Part shown: positions 39,101-51,100 of the stretch, one piece after another
How positions within the stretch are numbered: position 1 is the first letter of the stretch
Layout of the letters: each line of letters starts with the position of its first letter
NCBI RefSeq assembly: GCF_035920445.1
Contig: NZ_CP109162.1
Location: 558,001-622,000 of the forward strand
Direction: 5' to 3'
From: Nocardia sp. NBC_01730
GTDB taxonomy: Bacteria > Actinomycetota > Actinomycetes > Mycobacteriales > Mycobacteriaceae
DNA length: 64,000 nucleotides
Made by a program: the position numbers and the translations under genes
Notes under the pieces: generated by a model
Told to the model about the DNA's origin: nothing
Database searches by the model: none
What the model saw: the letters and a program-made list of their open reading frames with translations, nothing else

Positions 39101-42100
39101 CCGGCAACGACAAGGCGGCTCGTCGTGCGGCTGTATTCGACGCGCTGCGGCTGACGGAACTCGCCGCGATGGTCGGAGAACAACCGACGCCGGTGGGGCT
39201 GTGGCTGATCCGAGCCGGCGGTGTGGTCGTGCATGTGGAAGACATCAGCGCCATGCGCCACGGCTCGACGGCATTACTGCTCGACGAGGACGGGCAGTGG
39301 CGCGATGCCGAGGGCGCAGTGCACACCGCCGGCATCGATGCGGATTCGACCGACCGCCCTCCCCATGCGCCGCTGAGCTCGCCTGCGGACGCTGCGACAG
39401 TCCATGCTGCCGGACGGGATCTGCTGACCGCAATGGGTGCTGGTCCGCTGTCGGATCAGGTTGGCTGGCGCGGTGTCGATTCCAATATGGAACTGATTGT
39501 TCTGGAGCAGCAAGCCGGGGAGTTGGTAGAGGAAGGCTACCGGCGCCGGATGGTGCTCGAAGCGCTGACCGCTGAACGGTCCGCGATAGAAGCGGTGGAG
39601 CGCGCATTGCTGCGCAAGCGTGGGTCCGGCGGCGTCGGGCACGGTAGTAGGGCCGGCCGTGAGGTGTGGGGGATACCGGTTACCTATTACCAGACCGGTG
39701 CGGATTCCAACGCGATCGCTGAGACGGCCGAACTCCTCGTCGATGGCAGTGCGGTGTACCTCCGGGTCGGGGGTGCCGAGAACGACTGGTACGACCGAGA
39801 TGGTGCGCGGGTGGACCCGCAGGTCATCGCCGATGTTCGGAATGCGTTGTCGCGGAAGACTACTGGTCCTCGCTCGGATGGTTTGTTCTCGCTGATGGGC
39901 GGTATGGGTTCCGAAGAACCTCGGGACGAGCCCAATGAGAATAGCGACGACAGGACTTCCATCGAACTGCCGTCTCTGGTGGTTGGCACGGGCGCCACCC
40001 CCGAGGAGGCGGCAGCTCAGGCCGCGTGGTGGGTCGGCGGGCAGTTGTCCGGGCACCCCTGGGAGTCGCCCGAGCGAATCGGCTATGCGCAGCGGCGCGT
40101 GCAGGCGTTGGTGATCGCGGCGCTGCACGCGGGCGCGGAATCGGCGACCGTGACGGTGTCGGTGGTGGAACTCATTGGCGCGCTGGCCGCTAACGTCACG
40201 GTTGAGGGTGCTGGCACCGTGTCCCCGGTGGTGTTTGTCGCGCCGCTGGCCGAGGATGATCGGTCGTGGTTCAGGCCGGTGGTGCCCGCGCGGGGGGTGC
40301 CGCAGAGCGAATTCTTCGCCGCCCTGCGGCGGTTCTCCGCGCGGGTGCGTGACGCCGAACGCCCACCCGATCCGGATGCTGCCCGCGTGGAGGCCTGGCG
40401 GTTGACCAGCGGCGTCGACAAGCTGCGACTGCTCGCCTGGGATCCGCCGATGGTGCTGGAATGCCGCGACGGCGTGGGTATGACGGCGATGACCGCCTCG
40501 TGGCGCGATCAGGCGCTGCGCCGTGGGTTGGATGAGGCCGTCGCTGAGCTGGAAGCGCTGCCGGAACTCGACGACGTGACCCGCCAGGAGCTGGACGAAA
40601 TACGGGCGGTACTGCGGGCATTGCAGCGTGTCGACGATTGGGCGGCCGAGCAGGACGGCAACCAGAAGGTGTACCTGACGCGCGTGGACCCGAGAACCGG
40701 CTACGTGGAGATCGCTGTCGGCGACGACCTCGACACTGCCGAGTGCATCGACATTCACACTGTCACCGACACACCCGTCACCCGGGTCTCCGACGCCCTG
40801 GACCTTGTCCTGGGCCAACACGCCGGCCGGCAGAGTCACGACGCCAAGGCGGGCCGTCTGCGGCGGCGTGCGTCGCTGCTGCGCCTTATCCCGCTTTCCA
40901 GCCCGGACGTCGAAACCCTGGTTGCCGCCCGCGACGACGACCTGCGCGCTGGTCGCGAGTACTACACGGGCCAGCAGCTCGGTGCCGTCGACCCGGTGAT
41001 CGAGACGTTCACCCATACCCTCACCGACCTCCGTGAACTATCCGGCACCTGGAACCTGCCGTCTGCCCAACCCGCCCCGGCGGACCCCCGCTGGACGCAA
41101 GCACTGCTCGGCTACCCACGTCTCGACGCCCCGATCCTGCTGGGCGTGGCCTCGGTCGTAGCGGATGGTGTGGCCAAGCTGAGCCTCGGCGACGCCAACG
41201 ATTTCGCCGACAGCTGGTTCGGCTTCGAGCTGGCTACCGGCCTCGGCCGGGACTGGCAGCGCGTCGGCGCGGGCCAGCCGTTCGAATCGGTCGACGACGT
41301 CGCGTACTGGGTAGCCGAAACCGGTTACCCCGCAGTGATTTCCACCGACACAGGCACCCGGATGCTGCACCGCGGCGGAGACGGGGTGGTGCGCGAATTC
41401 AACCCCGCCGACGTCCACCCTTTCACCTTCTACTCCGCCGTCTACGGCCCGGATGCCTTCTACGACATCCTCACCCGCCCCGGCCAACCGGCCTACCGCA
41501 CCGACCACCGCACCCCCACCATCGACGAACACATCGCCGTGATCACGCTCGGCCCTGGCGGCGGGCACCCCGAAGTCGATATCGACAACCCCGATGCCCC
41601 CGCCGGTGCTTTGGGCAATGGCCCCGATCCTGTCGCGGTCGTGTCACCTGCGGAGCCGCCGGCACCCACCGCCACAACTACTCCGAATGGCGGCCCTGAG
41701 GACAGCCCCACTTCCGCCAACGGCCCAGCAGCCGAAGTCGAGGGTATGGCGCCCGAAGCGTCCCAGGAAGATTCGACGTCGGATCGCGCTATGAGTGGGC
41801 CGCGGAGGCGGGTTCTCGAGTTCGCGGTGGAGGTCTGGGACGAGGACAGCCCGGAGGCCAGGCTGATCCGGACCGTAGATGATGGGCGCTGGTCGGATGC
41901 GGTGGCCATGCTGAAGATCTCGCACCCGGATCTGTATGCCGTGTTTGCGGGCAGTTTCGTGCAGAAGAACGTGCCCGATGCCCACCTGGTGCGTGTGACC
42001 GGGTACAGGCTCGAGGAAATGCCATACCGCCGGGCCGATGCAGTGACGGAATTGGTCCGTCACCTGGGTTCGCTCGGCGATGTCACGGCCGTCAGTGACG

Positions 42101-45100
42101 GCGTCACGGTCCTCGCACTGGTAGAGGAGCCTGACGGGGAAGCAGCCGTGCGTAGGGCAATTGATCTGCTCAGCCCGTCCATCGCAAGGGTCGCAGCAGC
42201 GGCATTCCTGGAGGGCAATTCGGACGCCGAAATTACGCAGTCAACTGGGTTCCTGCGTAAGACAGTGGAGATGAACCGGCGAAAAGGCGCGAAGCAGATT
42301 ATCGAATTGATCGTTGCCGAGCGTCTTTTCGAAGAAGTTCAGTACAACGATCCGGAGCGGTTCGCATGTGCGCTGGATCTGCTCACGCCGGATGAGGCGG
42401 ATGTTTTCAGGGTTCGGTATCTGGATCCAGCGCGCAACTCGGTTGCCGCAACCGCTCTGGCGACCGATTTGAGTGAAAAGGCGATATCGCCGCTGTTCTG
42501 GAACGCACTCCATCAGGTAGTCGACGTCCTGTCCGGTGGCGAGTGCCCGCCCGCCCGGATCGCTCAGGCGACTGTCAACTGGGCCATGCGTCACAACCGG
42601 AAACTGGTCAAAGAGCTCGTTGGGCGACTGACTGCACCAGGCCAGCAGGCGGCGTTCCGGCAGCGGTATCTGGCGAGCAAGTCGGTCAAGGAATCCGCCA
42701 AGGCGCTCGATACCACCGCGTCCTCGTTCAGGCCGCAGCTCAGCGATGCGGTCGGTAACGTGGCTGAGCTGCTGCGTGCCGCTAGCGCGGCGAACGGTGT
42801 AGCAGGCGAGGTCGACGGTGCGGGCGGTCCCGCGATCCGTCTTGGTGGCTCGGACTTCGTAGCGTCGCCGCCATTCACCGAGGGTGGCGCGGAGCCGCCG
42901 ATCCACCTCGTCCGCATTCTAGGCCAGGTTCAGGACGCGCAGCTGCTGCTGCAAGATGGCAATGGAGCGAACGTCTGTTTGGAGACGGAACTCGAGTTCA
43001 TCGCCGCACACCTGTCACCGCATGTGCGTGCACGGCTGCGGGATCCGTTGACCATCAAGGCGCTCCGTGACCCGGTCGCGCACGACCGCGGGATCACTTT
43101 CCCTGCGGCGGCGATGTTGCTGGGTGCGGAGATCGCCGACGGATTGGTCCCGTTGCGAGATATAGCGCAGCGGGTGGCTCGTGCGGGTGGCTTCTCGGTA
43201 GCGGCGGTGCTGAATCGTCCTGGTGCGCAACCAGGTGAAGCGCAGTGGCATGTGTTGACGTTGTATCGCGCGGACATGCTCGGTGCGAAGGACGCTGCCG
43301 GCAACCCCGACAAAACGGTGCGGATTCACGAGTGGGTCTACCCCGTCGATGAAGACGGCACCCGGCTGCAGGGGCCGCCGCTGGAGCGCGATGAGGAATT
43401 CGACGCGACCGAGCACTACCCGGATGTGGAGGCCCGCCACTACGACTTCGATATCGAGGGCGATCCGGTCGATCTGATCCGGGCCGGCGGGCTGCCGGAC
43501 CTCGGCCGTGGCTATCCGGAAGGTGGACGCATCGGCGCACCTGAACCGCGCCGCGGACCCGACGTCAAGGATGAGGCGGAACCGAATGTCGCGATCGGGC
43601 CATCGTTGGACCGGCTGCGCCGAGAAGCCGAGGCGGCACGGGACGTCGACAAGCACCGGATGGGTGCGCGGATCAGTGGTATCAATCGGTTGGAAATGGC
43701 GCTGCGGGAAGCGCATTCGATCCGCGCGGACGCCGGTGCGCGATACGGTGCGCTGCTCGCCGAACTGGACGACAGTTCGATTCCGGAGGTGCCGGGACCG
43801 GAATCGGCAGCCTGGATCGCTCATCTGCGGGACGTGGCAGCCCGGGAACTGGAGGAGATGTTCCGGCGCGGTACGGCATTCGTACCCGCAGACGTTGTGC
43901 GCCGGTACTCGATGCTGGTCGAGCTCGCCGAGGTGGTGGAAACCAGCGATCGCCGGGATCAGCAGGTCCAACGGTCCGCCCAACTGGCCGGCCAATTCGA
44001 GGATCTCGCACGGCGCATCGGAGTCGACTTGACGGAGCGGGAATTCGATGCCGAACTGGCGCGGATGCCGTCCGTGGAAGTCGAGCAGCCGCCCCGTAAT
44101 CCGCTGGTCGAATTCCTTGTGACCGTCCGGAAATTGGCCGACCAGGAAGTACGGCTCTCATCACTCTGGACGGGATTCGTCGATGCCGATGCTGGTGGGC
44201 AGCAGGAACTCGTTGTAGTGGTCCCCGCCGACTACGACGAAACCGCCCGGCGGGCACTGGTTTCCGACCTCTGCGAAAACCATGCGGCCACTGCTACGCT
44301 CGTCGCGAACCAAGCCGATCTGACCGTGCGGTACTGGCAGGTCGGTGCGGACGTCCCGGACACCCACACCGACGTGGTCCGCATGGTCGGGAGCACGGTG
44401 CTTGTGGACCAGCCGCTTGGCGGTGACGATTGGGCTGACCATGTCGATCCCGAGCGGGTGGCCGCATTGCTCGGCGAGGAAGTCGCCGATATCTGGCGCA
44501 ACGATCCCGCCCGAGTGAAGCATTGGATCGCCGGGCTGGTGTCGCCTCAGCGACAAGTGTTGCGGCGGTTGTTGTGTGGTGACTCGCTGCGTGCAGCAGG
44601 CGACGTTATGGGCCGGGGATGGGAGTGGGTGCTTCCCCAGCAACAGGCGGACGCGATTTATCGGGTTCAGCGCCAGTTGGAATCGATGGGGATCGTGCGC
44701 GACGTCGCGGTAGCCGCCGAAGGCGCCAACCCTATGTACGAAGCGCCGAACGGCCAGCGTTCGGTGGCTGTCGATACCGAAACCGACGCCACCCCGGTCG
44801 CGCACTCCGCAGCCGAGCCGAGCCGGCGCTCGGACGCGGTCGATACGAGCACCGAAACCGGGCGGTCGGCGCTGGACGCTGAATTCCGGCCCGCTGGTGT
44901 CAGCGAGGCACCGGTCGACCGGTCGGCGCTGCCGGACAATATTGAGGACCTCGCGCGACGGGGCTCGATCTACTCCGATTCCCAGTCCCCGGCAGATCTG
45001 CGTTGGCGGTACCTCGCCGAACGTGCCGGATTCATCGTGCGGATCGAATCGGGCACTGCTGTCGGGAAGGCGGTGGGTCCGCGTGGCTTCGGCGTCCCGG

Positions 45101-48100
45101 CCGAGATGTTCGCCAACGCTGAGCAATTCACGTGTGCTGCGGCAGAAGTCGACACCTATTTGCGGCAGTGGAGCGACGCGCACGCGAATTCCGGCAGTGC
45201 GGGCGCCGCGGCACGAGTTGCGGACGTGATCAGGGCAGTGCTCGCCGCCGAGTACGCCGAAATCTCAGTGCACGAAGATCGGGAGTCGGGCACGTTGAAG
45301 GTCAGCATCACCGACCGGCGGGGCACCCTGTCCCTCGAGGTAGGGGTGCACACCGACCAGGTGGAGGCCCGATGGCAAATCGCCCATCCGCGCCCCGCGG
45401 ACTGCGACATGATCGCGGCCCAATTGACAGCGCTCGCCCCAGCCGAAATGCACGACGGCATAGGCGCCTGGATGGTGACGGTATCCGGCTGGGGCGCAGC
45501 CGATTCATTCGACGTCAAAGCGATACGGGAACCGTCCGCCGGTGACCTGCGTGCGACCGCGTATGTACGCTTCCCCGACGAGCCCGAGACAGCCGTCGAG
45601 CTGGCCGACTTCGTCGACTCCGGTACAGAGACGCCGGACGGCGCCGCTTCCGCCGGGCCGGGAGGCGAGCCGAGCGATTCCGCGGCTGAGGGCACCGGTA
45701 CGTACGAACGTTCCACGGTGGGGTCCGCCGCCGACGGCAACCCGGATAGTGCGCTCGCTGCCCTGGCGGATGCCGACGCGGATGGAGTGTCCGGTACGCG
45801 AGATAGTGAGAACGTTGCGCTGCCGAGTGGATCGGCGACCCTGCCGGATACCGACTCGTTGAGTTCGGATGATTCCGGTCGTGACGGGGGCGAACTCGAG
45901 AACAGCTCCGAGGTCGATGATGAGCGGCATCGAGCCCTGCGGATGCGGGGATTCGAGGGTAGCGATCCGGGTGCGGTCCGGTGGGCGATCGAGTCCGTCG
46001 AGGCGCTGCGATCAGAGCACAGTGTTGAGGTGGAGGGGATTCGGGTCGTCGGCGCGGGCGGCTGGGGTGTTGTCGATGGCGGCCGGAGTGCGATGGGCCG
46101 GTGGGTGAAGCTCTCGGCCGCCGAACTGACGGCGAATGCCACGCGGGATTCGGTGCGCGACCATGTGCGCACGGCGTTCGAGCGGATGCTCGCCGGACTC
46201 GCCGAGGGCGCGGCGGTCGATACCGCTGCGGTGCGCCCGGTGGTCGACGGTGTGCTTCCTGGCCCGCAGATCGAAATCGACGCCGACGGTGACATCGGTT
46301 CTGCCCCACGGCTTCTGCTCGCGCAGATGCGGCAGTATCGGCTGGAAGGCTGGGCCGAGGACATGGTGGCGTTGCTCAAGGACGCGTTGCGTTCGGCGAA
46401 CCCCACCAGGTTCGAGTCCGAGGTGGACATCGTCCACTCGGTGCTCGAGATGCGTATTGCCGACGCCGACGTCGACGGCAATGTATTGACTGTCCGCGTC
46501 GAGAGCGACGGTCGGCTGCGGGCTACCGCGGAAGTCACTGCGGGGAGCCAACAGTGGATCGAGGTTGTCGAACGAGGTGTGCGGCTCCTGGAGGATCGGC
46601 AGGACATCGATTCGCGCGATCCGGCAAAACAGGCGGTTCCGCGGCTGCTCGAAGATCTTTCGGACCACGATCTCCAAGTAGAGATGGTTGTCGAGCCGAC
46701 CAGCGACACCGCTGCTCTCGAGGTGTCGGTCACTGTGACCAGTGCCGTGCAGGACGCGCACCGCACGCAGAGCCGCGAGAGCCGGGCGCTCATCCGTCTG
46801 CTCGCTGACAGCTTCGACATGGAAATCAACCCGGTCGGCCCGGATGCGGGCGTCAACGAAGTGAAACTCGTTGTGTCCTACGGTGGTATCGGCCAGCTGT
46901 CCGGCGACTTCGTATCGGGCTGGGATGAGTCGCTCGAGTACCTGGTCCGGATCGACTTCGAACCCGACAATGCGGTGGCGTCGGCGGCGGAGGCCGAGGA
47001 AGAAATCCGGTCACTCACTCATGACTGGCCGACCGAACTGGCCGACGACGCCATCAAGGTGATGCGTCATCTGGTGACCGCGATCAGTGCGGCTGGTCGC
47101 AGCGGCACAATCTGTTTCGACGTCGATGAATCCGGCTTCACGTTGGTCGTCGATGACGGACGGGTCGATGCACCGTCGCGGGATGGCTCGCAGGTCATCG
47201 CCGGACTCTCCCCGGAATCACTTGTCCAGCGTGTCGCGGAGAGTCCGCTGCGTTCCGGCAGATTCATCGTCGGTCGCCGATACCTGTTCCAGCAACCGTG
47301 GACAGGCGGCCCGGATGGCATGGGCGAGGAAGATGACGGCCCGGGACCGAAGGGCGGGGGTGACGCCGGGCGCCTCCCCGTTCCGGATTCACGTGCGCCG
47401 AGCACGTCGACCGAGGAAGGACAGCCGGGCTCCGGTGACGAGCGGTCCGATCAGCCAGGCGACAGTTCGGACGTCGGCGGTGTGCGTTATTTCGACCCCA
47501 ATCATGTGATGGGGGAGGGTCCGCCGGATTTGGCGCAGTTGGGTAGTCGGCCAGGGTATCAGCGTGGTCATGGACTTCCGCGGCCTCCGCGGCGTGGGCC
47601 CGGTGCGGGTGGCGGGTCGTTCGGTCGCAGGTCGGATGTTGGTGCGGAGAATGCGGATATTGCTGCGGCGCAGGAAGATCCGGCATCGAGGGAAAGCCCA
47701 CCGGATTCCGGAGCCACCGAAGCCGATTCGCCGTCACCGGCCGGCGCTGGTGCCGTGGTGGATGGCGGCGAGGGCACCGCCGAATACGTGCTGGAAGCAC
47801 GGTCCGAGGCCGATGTCTTCGCCGAATCATCTTCAGGTGGAGCTGATTCGCCGGACCGCGACAGTGCGCCGTCCGACATCGGGGACATCGGCCCCGCGGT
47901 CAGGATGATCTCGTACGAGCAAGTTTGTGTGCAGGCGTGGGAGCTGATTCTGGCTGCTGAGCGGTCGATGCCCGGTGGCGTCACCGGGCTGAATGATACT
48001 CAGCGGGGGACGCTGGAGGATCTGCTGGCGGGCGGCCACGACTCGGTCGTGGGGTGGGTCTCCTCCGCATCGTGGGCCGCCAAGAACGATGTGTGTGCGG

Positions 48101-51100
48101 TGGCCGATGCACTGACCCGTGGTGAACCCAGTGCCGAGGAGCAGTGGGCCGCGTTCCGCGGGATGCGCGGACGCGACGATGGCTCTTTCGAGGCGATCTG
48201 GGACGCCGTGGCGAAGGCGGACCAGCCTCGTGTGCTGCCCCGAATCATCGATGCGAAAAAGACAGTTGCCGACATCGCCGCGTCGCTGAAGATCAAACGA
48301 CCGAATGTCGTTTCGGTCGCGCAGAACCGAGCACGCTCGGCGATGTTCGAGGCGTTGATTGCCAATGAGAACGCGGCCCGGCTGATCGTCACGGCCGATG
48401 TGGTGACGACCTTGCGCTGCCAGGACCCGGAGCGGGTGAGACGGTGGCGGCGGGACCCTGCCAACAAAGATATCTGGCCGGTGATCGACGGACTACTCGA
48501 CCGGATATCGGTGGGCAGGATGGCCACCGCCTTGGATCGGGACGAAAACCTGATCAGGGTGGCGCGATACGGTGCCGTTCGGCGGCTGCTCGAACCCGAT
48601 ACTGCGGCAGGTTCTTTGCCGGACATCGATGTCAGCGGTCCCGATTCGCAAGATCAGGCCCCGAGATCCGCGACCGAAGAAGCCCTGCTCCTGGTGCGGG
48701 CAATGCAACGTCACCTTCCCAGTGTGATGTCCGGCGTGCTGGCCGGATTCGGTGGTGTGCGGGGACGTTTTCTCGCCGAGCAGGTCGAGTCGGGTTGGCC
48801 GCACGGCGGTGTGAAAGGCGGGATCCGTGCCAACGATCATGGTGGGCGTACTCGCTATCTGCTGGTGCTGGCCGAGCGCCTGGTGGCAGGAAAGACTCGC
48901 AGGGCATCGCACCTCAGCGAGTTGGCAGCAGCATTGGGCAGCGAAGCGTTCGAGACCGCCGCCGGGGCGGTGGATCCGGCGAACGCTGACCTCGTCCGGC
49001 GGTTCCTCGAACTGCGCGGGCGCAGGATGTCCGCGGCGGAGGCGCATGAGCGGCTCGCTGCCGAGGTCACGATCGGTGGTTGGCCGCTGAGCCCGGAAGC
49101 GGTGAAGCAGCGGGTGTATGGCGCGGCGTCAGCGATGCACAAAGTGCTGCCGGGGCGGGAGGTGACGGCGGAATCGGAATCTGTCGCGGGGAAGATCCAT
49201 GCGCATGATCCGGCGCTGGTGGACAGCTGGCTCGCCGCCTTCACCTCTGATGTCGAGCGTGAGTGTGCGCGGCGGTTGATCAAGGAGCGGGAGTCGGTAT
49301 CGGAGGTGGCCGCGGACTTCGAAAACCATGTCACCGAATACGAATTGGCGGCGTCGCGGTACCGGTGGCTGCGGCAGTTGCTCGAAGCGTTGCCGGTGGG
49401 GACAAATGAGCTGATGACCATCCCCGAGACGGTGGAGTCGGCCCATTCCGCTCCGCTGCGGGATATGGCGGCGATCGTCGCGCAGGAGGCGGCGCGGATC
49501 GTCCGGGACCGTTTCGGTGATCACGGCACCGTGGATACCAAGGATTCTTACGCGGATCTGGTCACCGAGGTCGATCGCCTCAGCGAAGGCCATATCCGCG
49601 GGCGTCTGGCCACGCTGCGCCCAGACGATGGTTTCCGCGGTGAAGAAGGCGGCCACCAGCCCGGCCGGACGAATGTCGAATGGGTCGTCGACCCACTGGA
49701 CGGCACAACGAACTTCATCGATGGCGTGCCCAGTTTCGCTGTCTCTATCGCCGCGGTGGTCGATGGCGTGCCGGTAGCCGGTGCGGTGGTCGATGTCATG
49801 ACCGGCACCGTCTACTGCGCCGCAGAAGGGCATGGTGCGACCAAGCGGATCGGTACCGGTGATCCGGTTCCCTTGCGCACCAAGGATGCCCGGTCTTTGC
49901 ATGGTGTCATCCCGTGGACCGGGTTCAGTACGAAGTCGGACGATAGACGGCGTCTGCAATGGCAGCTGCTGGGCTCGCAGTTGCATACCAACCCCGACCT
50001 GCGGCGGCTCGGCCCGGCCTCGCTCGACCTGTGCCGGGTCGCCGACGGGCAGAGCGCACTGTTCTACGAGCACGGCCTCAGCCCGTGGGATTGGGCCGCC
50101 GCGGCATTGATCGCGAAGGAGGCGGGTGCGTGGGTTATCACGCCCACTACCGATTCCGACGGCAGCGACGGTGCGACCACCATGGCATGTGCTCCGGGGA
50201 TCGCCGCCGAGGTCGACCGCGAGTTCCGCCGCGCGGGGCACTGGGCCGGCATCCCCGCCTTCTCCGATCGAGAAGCCCCGGACGCCGGATATGACTGGCG
50301 CTCCCACGACCACGCTATTGCCCATCGTCCGCCGGTTCCCGACGCGACCGCAACATTCACGCCCCCGGAGTCGAGAACGGAGCAACTGACGCTCGCGGAG
50401 GATCCCGAATGTTACATCTACGGCGCCGAGGTGACCGAGGAGCTGACCGGACGGCCGGTCGATTGGCAGCGGATGCGGGCGGTCGGGAAGTTCCCCGCCC
50501 GCTACGCCGAGGCGTTGGTCGCCGACTGGCACCAGGACGAGATCACCTCACTCGACAAGTTCCATGACCTGGTGCGGGACACCGGTGCGACGGTCAACGT
50601 GGCCGTGCGTTTCGCCGGATTCTCCGAAAACGAGGTCGGTGCGCATCTGCTGGTCATGTATCGCGGTGCGGACGGCAACGTCTGGATCACCGAAAAAGTC
50701 GGTGGCACGATCCACACCTACCGGTATCCGCCACCATTGGGCGACAACGTCATCGGCATCTACGCCATCGTCATCAATGGTGACGGCTCTGCCGAGGTTT
50801 CCCTCGGCCCGGACCGAAAATCACGCGGTATCGCCGGTGTGACCATGCCGGATGCGCTGCTCGGTGCGCGGCCCGGTTCGTCGAAGGGGGTGCCGGCCGA
50901 GCCGGAGCCGCCGCCACGGACCGAAACAAGTGAGACACAGCGGATCCGGCCGCGTCGAGTTACTCCGAGGCGGCCGTCGGAGGGATCGGGCAGCGAATCA
51001 GCCAGCACCACAAAGACCCGTTTTGCGGAGCTGAAGGAGCATGCCCGTGTAAAGCCGAGGTACTTGAACGATTATCGCCGCAATCTGTTCGTCTTCCCCG

